Shown here one piece after another: positions 35,445-43,825 of a stretch of 64,000 nucleotides of DNA. This DNA comes from CBDCWQ01 sp965223435. GTDB taxonomy: Bacteria; Myxococcota; Kuafuiibacteriia; Kuafuiibacteriales; Kuafuiibacteriaceae. How positions within the stretch are numbered: the first letter of the stretch is position 1; every line of letters begins with the position of its first letter. The translations under genes and the position numbers were made by a program. The notes beneath the pieces were generated by a model. That model saw only the letters and a program-made list of their open reading frames with translations, did no database searches and was not told the DNA's origin. The stretch covers positions 124,001-188,000 of the forward strand of contig CBDCWQ010000020.1 of NCBI GenBank assembly GCA_965223435.1, in the 5' to 3' direction.

Positions 35445-37622
35445 TCATTTGCTGCCTTTCACCCTTCGAAGGCGTCTCGTCATTTGCCAGTGTTCACTGC
35501 GTCGGACTCGAAAGCTCACCGACTTTCGGTAGGTTCCGCGATGGACGCTCAGTCGGTGCCGGCCCGGTTTGAGTTTGAGACCACGGATGGGTACCCGCTT
35601 TTTGAGCCAGTGTCCGTCGAGCCGCACCCGCGCATTTCTTGGGCTGAGAACATCCAGCCGGCCTTCCGCTGCTTTTTTTGGGGTCTTGGGGACTGGAACC
35701 TCAGGTGTGGGGTTTGCGGCTGCTGCCGTGGTCTGGGGTTCGTCGCCTTTCGGTTCGTTGCCTTTCGGTTCGTCGCCTTTCGGTTCGTCGCCTTTCGGTT
35801 CGTCGCCTTTCGGTTCGTCGCCTTTCGGTTCGTCGCCTTTCGCTTCATTGACCTTCGGATCCCGCGTCTCGGCTGCGCCCGGAGGTTTTGCCTCCATCGG
35901 AACCCCCGGTGTGCCCCCATCGGGAAGACTCTTTTTTGCAGGATGCCATTGGGCATATGGGTTTGATGTCGACGAAGATGGGTCCTGGTTGGGAGAGCGC
36001 CGAAAGGCGCTTTGAGCCGCGAGCGTGAGCAGCACGCCCATCAGGGCGCCGAGGACGACACCCACAACCACGTGGGCGGTTCCCCATTGCTGCTTCGTCG
36101 GTTGCGATGAAGGTTTTGTGCGAATCTGGGCAGCGCTCTGTTGTCTTGGCGGGAGCTTCGTGTCGAGCGGAGGGACCGAGGGTTCGCCTTCTCCGTTTGT
36201 CTTCGATTGTAGCCAGGCCAGGACCCGGAGCGCTTCGTCGACTTGGCCTTGCTGACTGCTAAAGGTGTCAGAGCCCACTTCGGTCAGCTCTGATGCATCG
36301 CGAAATGGCGAGAACTGGTGGGCGGATTCGGCCACAGCCAATTCGGCAAAGGGCGTGAGTTCTTCAGGATCGAAAGGGGTCTCTCCGGTTCCGGGTTCGG
36401 TTCCCCTCACGGTGGCTTCCTGATCAACGTAGGCGGCATCGATATCGAGGTTGGGTACCTCAAGAGCGGCCATGAGATCCGATTCCAGATTGGTTTGAGG
36501 GGGCGCGATGTTGGGGAAACCGTGGATGGTGGGGGCATCTTCGACATCGAGAAATCCCGCCAGCGGGTCCTCGTCGGAGCGAAAGAGGCTGTGAAGATAG
36601 TTGCCGAGTTCGGCCCGGGTGAGCGGAGAGCCGAGATTGCTTGCCGCCTCTTCGATTCCTTCTTTGAACTCTCGGGCGCTCGCGATGCGCTTGTCTGGAT
36701 TGGTGTGGAGGGCCCGATTCAAGAGTTGGACCAGCTGAGGGGCATGAAATCCGAGAACGTGCTCCAAGTTTGCGCGGTCTCCGTTGACGATGGCGTAGAG
36801 GGTCTTGGGTACGGATTGAAAGTCAAAAGTCGGTACGCCCGTCAGCATTTCACAAACAACCAGCGCCGATGAAAAAATATCGGATCGAGGGGTCGCGGCT
36901 TCCCCCAAGATCTGTTCAGGCGCAAGATAACGAGCTTTCCCCTTGACGATGCCCACGGTGGTTTGCACTTGCGAGAATTGAGATTTCGCAATACCAAAAT
37001 CCGTGAGCTTTACATCGCCATCGAAGGAGACAAGTACGTTTCCGGGGGTGACATCACGATGAACCAAAGATAGCTCGGTACCGTCTTCTAAAGTGCGGTT
37101 ATGAGCGTACTCCAGGCCCCGCAGGATATCAGCCATGATCTTGAGTGTGACTTCTGGGGGGACGCTTCGCTGCAGATCAGACGCTCGGGCCAGGAGCTGC
37201 TGGACATTTCGGCCCCGGACGTATTCCATGGCGAGGCACTTGACGTTTTCGATTTCGGGCATGTCGAATACCCGGACAATGTTCCGGTGATCGAGGCTCG
37301 ACATGACTTTTGCTTCGGATAGGAACATCGAAACGTACTTGTCGTCGTCGATGAGGTCCGCGAGGAGCCGTTTGATGACCACAAACCGCGCTGGGCAGTT
37401 CGGGGCCTTCATTTCCGCAAGGAAGAGTTCACCCATACCCCCTCGGTCGATGGGAGCAAGCAGTTTGTACTTGCGTGACTCCTTGCCTCGGCCCGTCGAA
37501 CCTATCGAGAGCGAACGCCGAGGCAACAGGGGCCCAGGTTCGTTGATCAGGCTCGAGCCGATCGCCTTAAAAGACTTCCGGCCCTCGGCGGAGGAATCAT
37601 CCGCAAGGCGGTCATCCGCCAT
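35445..37622 (-). CDS. Ser/Thr protein kinase with a GDEPK repeat linker and PEGA domain
   Basis: ATG 37622 gives 725 residues; an in-frame GTG at 37661 adds 13. The kinase domain spans about residues 45-320, with Gly-loop IDRGGMGELFLA, the ATP-site Lys in VVIKRLL, catalytic loop HRDVTPGN (the Thr-Pro variant common in myxobacteria), KLTDFGIAK and YLAPEQ. A low-complexity region follows, then one transmembrane helix near 535 (VVGVVLGALMGVLLTLAAQSA). An extracytoplasmic stretch with seven tandem five-residue GDEPK-type repeats comes next, and a PEGA domain (about 645-725, LDGHWLKKRVPIRGLKLKPGRHRLSV) ends the protein. It probably senses a periplasmic cue. Confidence 0.9.
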   Translation of the reverse strand: MADDRLADDSSAEGRKSFKAIGSSLINEPGPLLPRRSLSIGSTGRGKESRKYKLLAPIDRGGMGELFLAEMKAPNCPARFVVIKRLLADLIDDDKYVSMFLSEAKVMSSLDHRNIVRVFDMPEIENVKCLAMEYVRGRNVQQLLARASDLQRSVPPEVTLKIMADILRGLEYAHNRTLEDGTELSLVHRDVTPGNVLVSFDGDVKLTDFGIAKSQFSQVQTTVGIVKGKARYLAPEQILGEAATPRSDIFSSALVVCEMLTGVPTFDFQSVPKTLYAIVNGDRANLEHVLGFHAPQLVQLLNRALHTNPDKRIASAREFKEGIEEAASNLGSPLTRAELGNYLHSLFRSDEDPLAGFLDVEDAPTIHGFPNIAPPQTNLESDLMAALEVPNLDIDAAYVDQEATVRGTEPGTGETPFDPEELTPFAELAVAESAHQFSPFRDASELTEVGSDTFSSQQGQVDEALRVLAWLQSKTNGEGEPSVPPLDTKLPPRQQSAAQIRTKPSSQPTKQQWGTAHVVVGVVLGALMGVLLTLAAQSAFRRSPNQDPSSSTSNPYAQWHPAKKSLPDGGTPGVPMEAKPPGAAETRDPKVNEAKGDEPKGDEPKGDEPKGDEPKGDEPKGNEPKGDEPQTTAAAANPTPEVPVPKTPKKAAEGRLDVLSPRNARVRLDGHWLKKRVPIRGLKLKPGRHRLSVHRGTYRKSVSFRVRRSEHWQMTRRLRRVKGSK
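35741..35845 (-). repeat. 15-bp tandem coding repeat, seven copies
   Basis: Seven head-to-tail copies of CGTCGCCTTTCGGTT (plus-strand reading), with one base change in copy 2 and one in copy 7. On the minus strand this encodes the GDEPK repeats of the kinase linker. The unit is three-base periodic, so slippage would change linker length without breaking the frame. Confidence 0.95.
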
Positions 37623-37743
37623 ACGCAGGACATCGTAACCCAACGGCCAGTCACGGACCAAAGATCACCTTTCATGCGCTTGCCTACCGGAGCGCATATT
37701 GGGCGGCGGGCTTCGCGGACGAGTGAGTCTGTCCTTGCAGACA

Positions 37744-37772
37744 GCTCTGTGGTGGTGGTCTGGCCACAGAGC
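37744..37772 (+). promoter_or_regulatory. Perfect 9-bp inverted repeat upstream of the LeuA-family gene
   Basis: GCTCTGTGG (37744-37752) and CCACAGAGC (37764-37772) flank an 11-base G/T-rich centre, 77 bases before GTG 37850. It lies in the only gap between the divergent kinase and synthase genes. It could be an operator or a leader hairpin; no T-run follows, so it is not a standard terminator. Confidence 0.4.
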
Positions 37773-37849
37773 CAGTTGTGCACAAGTGGGAGCTTGGCCG
37801 ATGTTGAGCCGAATGGTCGGTTTTTGTTCTACACGCCTAGGAGCCCTCA

Positions 37850-39103
37850 GTGTCTGTCGCTGAGGAGCTGATCTACGACTGGAACGAGGCGAATGAATGG
37901 CGCTCCTTGAAACCCAGAACCCCCGAGTTAGACGATGAGACGCTGCGCGACGGGATCCAATCTCCGTCCGTGGTGGATCCCAACATCGAGGACAAAATCG
38001 CGATTCTTCACCTTCAAGAAAAACTTGGAATCCACGCGTGCGATATCGGGCTGCCGGGAGCAGGACCACGCGCTCTCGCGGACGTCAGCCGTCTTGCACA
38101 GGAGATAGAAAAGGAACGGATGTCGATTCAGCCGAACTGTGCATGCCGAACTTTGGTTGCGGACATTAGGCCGATTCTGGAAGTGAGCCAGAAGGTTGGT
38201 ATTCCTATCGACATCTACACCTTTATTGGATCGTCACCTATCCGCCAGTACGTTGAGGCATGGGACCTGGACTATTTGTTAAGAACCATCGAGGAGGCCA
38301 TTTGTTTTGCGGTCAAGGAGGGACATGAGGTCGCGTTTGTCACCGAGGACACAACACGGTCTCATCCCGGGGACCTCGACCGATTGTTTCGTCATGCATT
38401 GAACCTTGGTGTTGGGCGTTTGGTTTTGTGTGACACGGTGGGGCACGCTACGCCGTCCGGTGTTCGCGCGCTGGTTCGGTGGGTCAAGCAGTTGGTTAAG
38501 GCGTTGAATAAAGATGTCAAACTCGACTGGCATGGTCATAACGACCGAGGTTTTGCGGTGGCCAATGCATTGGCTGCCTTTGAGGCAGGTGTCGACCGGC
38601 TCCATGGAACCGCCCTCGGTATCGGGGAGCGTGTGGGCAACGCCGCGATGGATCAGTTGCTGGTGAACTTGAAACTGATGGGGCTTATCGACAATGACTT
38701 AAGGACCCTGCTTCGTTACTGTCGGACGGTTTCGCGGGCGTGTCACTTTGAGATTCCCAGAAACTATCCGGTGGTGGGTGAGGATGCGTTTCGTACCGGG
38801 ACCGGTGTGCATGCCGCTGCCATCGTCAAGGCTCAAAAAAAGGGGGACGAGGTTCTCGCGGATCAGGTCTACTCTGCGGTTCCGGCGCGGCTTTTGGGGC
38901 TCAAGCAGAAGATCGAGATCGGGCCGATGAGTGGGATGTCCAACGTCCGCGCATGGCTTTCTTGTCGCGGTTTACCCTGCACCGATGAATTGGGGGAAGC
39001 TATTATCCGCAGGGCCAAGGGTGGCACTTCGTTGCTTCGGGAAGAGGAGGTTTTCGAGGTCATGCACGCATTTTTTCCTGAGGTTGCGGCGCCCGAGCGC
39101 TGA
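37850..39103 (+). CDS. 2-isopropylmalate synthase/homocitrate synthase family (DRE-TIM) enzyme
   Basis: Starts at GTG 37850 with AGGAG about six bases upstream; 417 residues. The HMGL-like DRE-TIM barrel shows the metal and substrate motif DETLRDG near residue 29 (usual form DTTLRDG), then DIGLPGAGP, VLCDTVGHATP and the metal-binding HGHNDRG near 230, followed by LHGTALGIGERVGNAAMDQ. The C-terminal part is short and lacks the LeuA regulatory domain of leucine-sensitive enzymes. It most resembles LeuA/NifV-type synthases, but isopropylmalate, homocitrate or citramalate chemistry cannot be told apart by eye. It has no neighbouring leuB, C or D. Confidence 0.8.
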   Translation: MSVAEELIYDWNEANEWRSLKPRTPELDDETLRDGIQSPSVVDPNIEDKIAILHLQEKLGIHACDIGLPGAGPRALADVSRLAQEIEKERMSIQPNCACRTLVADIRPILEVSQKVGIPIDIYTFIGSSPIRQYVEAWDLDYLLRTIEEAICFAVKEGHEVAFVTEDTTRSHPGDLDRLFRHALNLGVGRLVLCDTVGHATPSGVRALVRWVKQLVKALNKDVKLDWHGHNDRGFAVANALAAFEAGVDRLHGTALGIGERVGNAAMDQLLVNLKLMGLIDNDLRTLLRYCRTVSRACHFEIPRNYPVVGEDAFRTGTGVHAAAIVKAQKKGDEVLADQVYSAVPARLLGLKQKIEIGPMSGMSNVRAWLSCRGLPCTDELGEAIIRRAKGGTSLLREEEVFEVMHAFFPEVAAPER

Positions 39104-39203
39104 ACCCCAAGGGGATCGACAAGCCGGGTTTGGGCGGTGTGGGTTGAGGTAGGCCAGATTGTCGTCTTCACAAGGAGGGACAAATCGCGGAAGAATCAGC
39201 GCG

Positions 39204-40064
39204 GTGCGTACGCCGATTGTGGGTCTTTGGCTGGCGGGAACGATCCCATGGGTGGTGGGGGATGCTCTGGCTTTTGAGTGCAAGGCTTCTGACCGCTACA
39301 ACTTTGTTGCGGTCCATTGGAATGAACGTTCTATTCCTTACCGTACCCAAACTGGAATCGCGCAAGATGAGTTTCGGGCTATAGAAGATGCTTTTGGGGC
39401 TTGGTCTGGCAAGAGTTGCACGGACTTGGACTTTCGGTGGGATGGTCCGGCCAGCGCGGCGGATACAGACTCGAACATCGTTCGTTTTGTCGATGAGAAC
39501 TGGGTCAGCGACGGAACGGTGAGTCGGCCTGCGCGCGCCGTGGCGGTCACCCTGACAACCTTCGGCCTGGATACGGGTATCATTCGGCGGGCGGTCATCG
39601 AAGTGAACCGGGACCTGTTCGATTTTGCGGACATCACCAACAAATACGATGACCTTCGTCTTTGCAGTGAGGACTATGATCTGATTTCGGTCCTTACCCA
39701 TGAGGTGGGCCACTTTATTGGCCTCGATCACACCCGTGAGTTTAACGGGACGGGCACGGACCCCACTATGGCTCCGGTGGTGGGATCGTGTGAGGCCAAC
39801 AAGCGAACGCTTGAAGCCGACGACGTGAGTGCGATTTGTCTTTTGTATCCGGAAGGTCAGGGCCCGGGCAGTTGCTTGCCGCTTCCGGTTCAGGACACCC
39901 CATATGTGAGGAGCACGGCCTTCGCGTTTGGGTGTCAAAATACCGCCGATTCCGCAACGGAACTGCCCCTTTGGCTCCTATGGCCCTTTTTGATGTTGGT
40001 GTTCCGCCGGACGAGAGCGCCATTCGGGTCCGAGGCTTGCCCTCGGTCTCGGTCCGGGGGATAA
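39204..40064 (+). CDS. Matrixin-like secreted metalloprotease with C-terminal sorting-like tail
   Basis: GTG 39204 gives a signal peptide (VGLWLAGTIPWVVGDALA) and 286 residues; TTG 39159 would precede it. The catalytic zinc motif HEVGHFIGLDH (HExxHxxGxxH) is clear near residue 180, followed by the Met-turn context DPTMAPVV. The N-terminal part resembles the matrixin fold (NFVAVHWNERSIPYRT). The C-terminus has a Cys (GCQNTADS), a hydrophobic helix (LPLWLLWPFLMLVF) and Arg residues, resembling MYXO-CTERM, though about 15 residues follow. It is upstream of a TldD-like gene on the same strand. Confidence 0.85.
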   Translation: MRTPIVGLWLAGTIPWVVGDALAFECKASDRYNFVAVHWNERSIPYRTQTGIAQDEFRAIEDAFGAWSGKSCTDLDFRWDGPASAADTDSNIVRFVDENWVSDGTVSRPARAVAVTLTTFGLDTGIIRRAVIEVNRDLFDFADITNKYDDLRLCSEDYDLISVLTHEVGHFIGLDHTREFNGTGTDPTMAPVVGSCEANKRTLEADDVSAICLLYPEGQGPGSCLPLPVQDTPYVRSTAFAFGCQNTADSATELPLWLLWPFLMLVFRRTRAPFGSEACPRSRSGG

Positions 40065-40131
40065 CGCCCGAGGCGGATGCCGGCTCCAGTGCCGTGATTT
40101 GCGGCGAGCTACGGGTACGCCAGGGGTCACG

Positions 40132-41748
40132 GTGTTCGAAAACCCTTTGGCAATTGAATTGGCGTATATCGCCGTGGAAGAGGCTGTTCGGCTGGGCGCC
40201 AGTTACGCGGATGCCCGCTTTGAGCTCCATGAGCGTGAGGACATCAACAGCGAAAACGGTGCCTTGTCCGAAGTAAGTCTCCGTCAGCAGACTGGCTTAG
40301 GGATCAGGGTCTTGGTGTCAGGCGCGTGGGGCTTTTCGGCAGTGTCCACGCCCAACCGCCACGACGCGGCGGCGGCGGCGCGGCGTGCGGTGGCAGAGGG
40401 GCGCGCCCACGCGGTTCTCAGGTCAAGGCCGGTGGAAATGGCCGAGCACAAGCCTCAGCGGGCCCTGTACCGAACGCCCATCAAGCGCGATCCGCTCGCG
40501 GTTCCTATCGAAGAGAAAGTCGCACTGCTCCTCAAGATCGATGAGCAATTGCGGGGCGTAGATCTGATCGTGCGGGCGCTGGTAGGGTTTCACGCCAGAC
40601 GTGTTCGGAAGATTTACGTGAACTCGGAGGGGAGCGAGATCGACCAGGAGTTGGTCTACACCGGGCTCGGTTTTCAGGCCGGTGCCAGCGACGGCCACGA
40701 CTACCAAACCCGTTCTTTTCCCGCCGGGAATGGGGGGCTGTTTATGGGGAAGGGCTGGGAGCTGATTCGGGAGCTTCCGCTGGTGGAGTCGGCCCGGCCG
40801 GTTGCGGAAGAAGCGGTTGCCCAGCTCAAGGCTGCGCCATGCCCCAGTCGAGAAACGACGCTTGTTCTCGGATCTTTGGCGCTCGCGCATCCGATTCAGG
40901 GCGTGTGTGAACGCGCCATGAGGCTCGATGCCGCGCTTGGTGGTGGTGAGAGTGCGCTCCTGACCACGTCGACGCTCGGGCAGTTCGAGTTTGGGAGTCC
41001 CCTTGTGAACTTGTACGCCGACGCGCGAGAAGTCGGTGCGGCGGGGACTTTTGGCTTCGATGACGAGGGGGTGGCTGCCCAAAGAATCGATCTGGTCACC
41101 GAGGGGCGTTTCACGGGTTACCTTTGTGGTCGTGAAACCGCGCACCAAGTTGGCCTGAAGCGTTCGTCGGGTACGATGCGGGCGCCCGACTGGCGTTCAT
41201 GTCCCGCCGAATCGAATACCAACATTTTTCTCGCTCCCGGCAAAAAGGGGACATTGGAAGAGCTTTTGGCGGATACGGCCTCGGGCGTATTCGTGGATGT
41301 GGGCCATCAAATCTCACTCGAGGACAACGGGCGTTCTTTTCTTTCAAGCTGCGAGGTTGCGTTTGAAATCAAAGATGGCCGGTTTACGCGTCGCCTTCGA
41401 AACCCGAGCTATCGCGGGCAGCTGCCTCGCTTTTGGAAGAGTTGTGATGGCATATGCGGTCCTTCGGAATGGAAGATGTTCGGGATCGGTCGGTGCGAAG
41501 ATGGTGTGTCTGGACGCTATGTTCCCGTAGGGTGTGGTGCCTCGCCCTCTCGTTTTCGCGATGTTGAAATCGGCTTTGACGAAAAGAATTTGCCCCGTCA
41601 TCAAGAAGGAGAGGCCATCGCGCTTGTCAACCACCCCGAAGCGTCTGTGGTCTCAGATTTGGTGCAAAAGCCAGGGCACGAGGGTGCGCGGCGGCGGCGA
41701 GCATGGAGGTTCAAGCGGCGTCGCATTCGGAGAAAAGACGGTCGATGA
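40132..41748 (+). CDS. TldD-like protein with lost metal-binding motif
   Basis: GTG 40132 has AGGGG just upstream; TTG 40099 would extend it. The 538 residues follow the TldD/PmbA family: an N-terminal domain with SENGALSEVSLRQQTGLGIRV, and a C-terminal domain with GSPLVNLYADAREVGAAGTFGFDDEGV and LCGRETAHQVG. The HExxxH zinc motif that marks TldD is absent: the place where it should be reads LALAHPIQGVCERA around residue 253. The C-terminus is strongly basic (ARRRRAWRFKRRRIRRK). It is coupled to the next gene through an ATGA overlap. It may be inactive or use another site. Confidence 0.7.
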   Translation: MFENPLAIELAYIAVEEAVRLGASYADARFELHEREDINSENGALSEVSLRQQTGLGIRVLVSGAWGFSAVSTPNRHDAAAAARRAVAEGRAHAVLRSRPVEMAEHKPQRALYRTPIKRDPLAVPIEEKVALLLKIDEQLRGVDLIVRALVGFHARRVRKIYVNSEGSEIDQELVYTGLGFQAGASDGHDYQTRSFPAGNGGLFMGKGWELIRELPLVESARPVAEEAVAQLKAAPCPSRETTLVLGSLALAHPIQGVCERAMRLDAALGGGESALLTTSTLGQFEFGSPLVNLYADAREVGAAGTFGFDDEGVAAQRIDLVTEGRFTGYLCGRETAHQVGLKRSSGTMRAPDWRSCPAESNTNIFLAPGKKGTLEELLADTASGVFVDVGHQISLEDNGRSFLSSCEVAFEIKDGRFTRRLRNPSYRGQLPRFWKSCDGICGPSEWKMFGIGRCEDGVSGRYVPVGCGASPSRFRDVEIGFDEKNLPRHQEGEAIALVNHPEASVVSDLVQKPGHEGARRRRAWRFKRRRIRRKDGR

Positions 41749-42458
41749 GGACCCATCACCCTTTTTTATTTGGGCTCCTGCTTGTTGCTTGCTGCACGAC
41801 ACCGGAGTCGAGAATGCCTCGTGATCACGATGCGTCCCGTACCCTGAAGAGCGGCGAGCCTCATTCTGGCGAGGCCTCGGTTCCGGTTTCCTCCGCAGGG
41901 GTTCATTCTCAGAACGTTCATTCGCAAAAAAAGGTGCTTCCAGGTGTCGCCACCGAAGGTGTTCGGGATCCAGAAAAGCTCACGAAGATTCTTCGCGGTT
42001 TTGTGGTGGAACAGCCTTACGGGAAGAGCTACAAAGACCTTGCTCCGGCGAGCGACGCCCCCGAGGATTCTGAAGAACTCGGGGCCGCAAAGACCCACTC
42101 TGATCTGAAACGGGACCAAATGGAAATGCAGGCACAGTTTCGATATCTTCAGGAGACCAAAACCGAGGTTCGTTTTGGGGCGGTTGTGATCTTGGGCGCT
42201 CGTGTGTTTCGGTATGGGACGCTCAAAGGTGTCCAGATCGCCTTTGGTCCAGTGGATCGCCCTAAAAAGGCCCATTTTTGGAAGGATCTGGGCGCCCTCG
42301 GGTCCCTTTCAAAAAACCCTATTGAAACCTTGGCACTCAAGGGCTTTCGGGTTGTTCGAAACGATTTGAGCAAAGTGCCCCCTGGGGGTCGTGCTCGGTC
42401 ACTGCCCAAAGAACCTCTCCTCCTCGAGCTTGAGGAGCTCCGTCAGGGAACACAATGA
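41745..42458 (+). CDS. Putative lipoprotein in the TldD/TldE operon
   Basis: ATG 41745 overlaps the stop of the TldD-like gene (ATGA). The 237-residue product begins with a lipoprotein signal, FLFGLLLVACCTTP, with Cys 16 or 17 as the modified residue. The mature part is polar with Ser/Pro-rich and Glu/Lys-rich segments; a beta-rich core lies near residues 140-190 (VRFGAVVILGARVFRYG). No family was recognised. It is coupled at its end with the TldE-like gene by another ATGA. Confidence 0.65.
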   Translation: MRTHHPFLFGLLLVACCTTPESRMPRDHDASRTLKSGEPHSGEASVPVSSAGVHSQNVHSQKKVLPGVATEGVRDPEKLTKILRGFVVEQPYGKSYKDLAPASDAPEDSEELGAAKTHSDLKRDQMEMQAQFRYLQETKTEVRFGAVVILGARVFRYGTLKGVQIAFGPVDRPKKAHFWKDLGALGSLSKNPIETLALKGFRVVRNDLSKVPPGGRARSLPKEPLLLELEELRQGTQ

Positions 42459-43807
42459 GAGCCAAAGAAGAGTCCTTACGAATCTTAGAATCTGCGCTGA
42501 GCATTGTCTCCAGCGGTGTCGAGGACGCACAAGTTTCTCTGGCTGGGGGGCAGCTGGGTTCGACGTCTTTTGCAGAGAACGAAATGGGTCCTGGTGAGGA
42601 CCGTAGTGTCGAACAGATTTCGATTCGTCTGTGCGATTCCGGCCGCAGCGTCTGTGTCCAGACCGCAGATCTTTCGGTGGACGGCATCAAAGCCGCCGGA
42701 GAACGGGGGCGAAAGCTTTTGGAGCACATGCCCACGTCCAAAAGCGCGGTGACCCTTCCGGAGCCTCAAGAGTATGAGGGGGTGGAAGCCTACGACGCAG
42801 AAACGGCAAGGATGCAAGCCATTGACCGAATGCCTATCGTAAGCAAGGCGATTCTCGGCGCGTATCGAAGTGGCCTTTCGGCATCTGGAGTTCTTCGGGT
42901 ATCCAGGGGGGCGCTGGACGCCAAGAGCGAACTCGGGGTGTATGCGCTGGCCAACACGCGAGGGCTCCTCGCGTACCATCCGGCAACCCACGCAGAGCTC
43001 AGAATCACCATGAGCTCCAAGAGCGCCAGCAGGGCTTCGGTGGTGGCGGAGTCTTACGCTGCGGGACACTTACCCGTGAAAGATCTGGTGGCGTCGGTAT
43101 TGGAACGCGCGAGCATGGGCGTGCCCAAGACCATCAGGGCAGGCCAATATCCCGCGGTCCTCGAACCAGCGGCGGTCGCCGCCGTCATTCGGATGATGGC
43201 GCAAAGTTGTGGCGCGCCGTTGGCGAAAAACGGTGCGTCGTTTCTGAGTGGGCAAAGTGAGGGCGAACGACTGTTCGGTTCTTCCGTCAACCTTTATGAC
43301 GACTACGCCCACACGCTGCACCGCGGCGTTCCCTTTGACGATGATGGCGTGGCAAGGAAGCGCGTATCGATCATTGAAAATGGCACGGTCAAGGCGACCG
43401 TTTGTGGCTGGGGCAGCGCGGTGCGATACAATATGGTTGCGACTGGTCATAGGGTGCCTCAGCCCAGCATAGGCGGTCGTGATGCGGCGTCGCATTTGGT
43501 CTTGGCCGGCGGTCAGTCCACTTTGGGCGATCTGATTGGTGGTACCCAAAGCGGCGTTCTGGTTTCGGCGTTGTCTGGGGTTCGGTTTGTGGACCGGAAG
43601 CGGCTACGGCTCACCGGTGTCGCGGATTCCGGCCTGTTCTTGATCCAGCAGGGTGAGCTGGCGACCCCGTTGGGGCCCATGCGGGTCGACATAGACCTTT
43701 TTTCGCTTTTCAATGAAGTGGAAGGACTGGGTGCCCAGTCTTTGGCTTTACGCACCGTGGTTCCTGCAATCAAGACCGCTCGGCTTTCTTTGACACCAGC
43801 GCTTTAG
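42455..43807 (+). CDS. TldE/PmbA-like protein
   Basis: A 450-residue member of the PmbA/TldE family. The C-terminal beta-rich domain shows SSVNLYDDYAHTLHRGVPFDDDGVARKR near residue 275 and SLFNEVEGLGAQSLALRTV at the end. As expected for TldE, the position of HExxxH is not occupied (YPAVLEPAAVAAVIRMMAQ). In E. coli the TldD/TldE pair cleaves peptides using the TldD zinc site. Here the partner also lacks it, so the complex may be inactive or may have a different function (inference). Confidence 0.75.
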   Translation: MRAKEESLRILESALSIVSSGVEDAQVSLAGGQLGSTSFAENEMGPGEDRSVEQISIRLCDSGRSVCVQTADLSVDGIKAAGERGRKLLEHMPTSKSAVTLPEPQEYEGVEAYDAETARMQAIDRMPIVSKAILGAYRSGLSASGVLRVSRGALDAKSELGVYALANTRGLLAYHPATHAELRITMSSKSASRASVVAESYAAGHLPVKDLVASVLERASMGVPKTIRAGQYPAVLEPAAVAAVIRMMAQSCGAPLAKNGASFLSGQSEGERLFGSSVNLYDDYAHTLHRGVPFDDDGVARKRVSIIENGTVKATVCGWGSAVRYNMVATGHRVPQPSIGGRDAASHLVLAGGQSTLGDLIGGTQSGVLVSALSGVRFVDRKRLRLTGVADSGLFLIQQGELATPLGPMRVDIDLFSLFNEVEGLGAQSLALRTVVPAIKTARLSLTPAL

Positions 43808-43825
43808 CTCTTAGATCCCTCGATC

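Noticed and set aside
35439..35966. Plus-strand ORF with repeated FRFVA blocks
   Set aside because: It is the antisense reading of the GDEPK repeats of the kinase.
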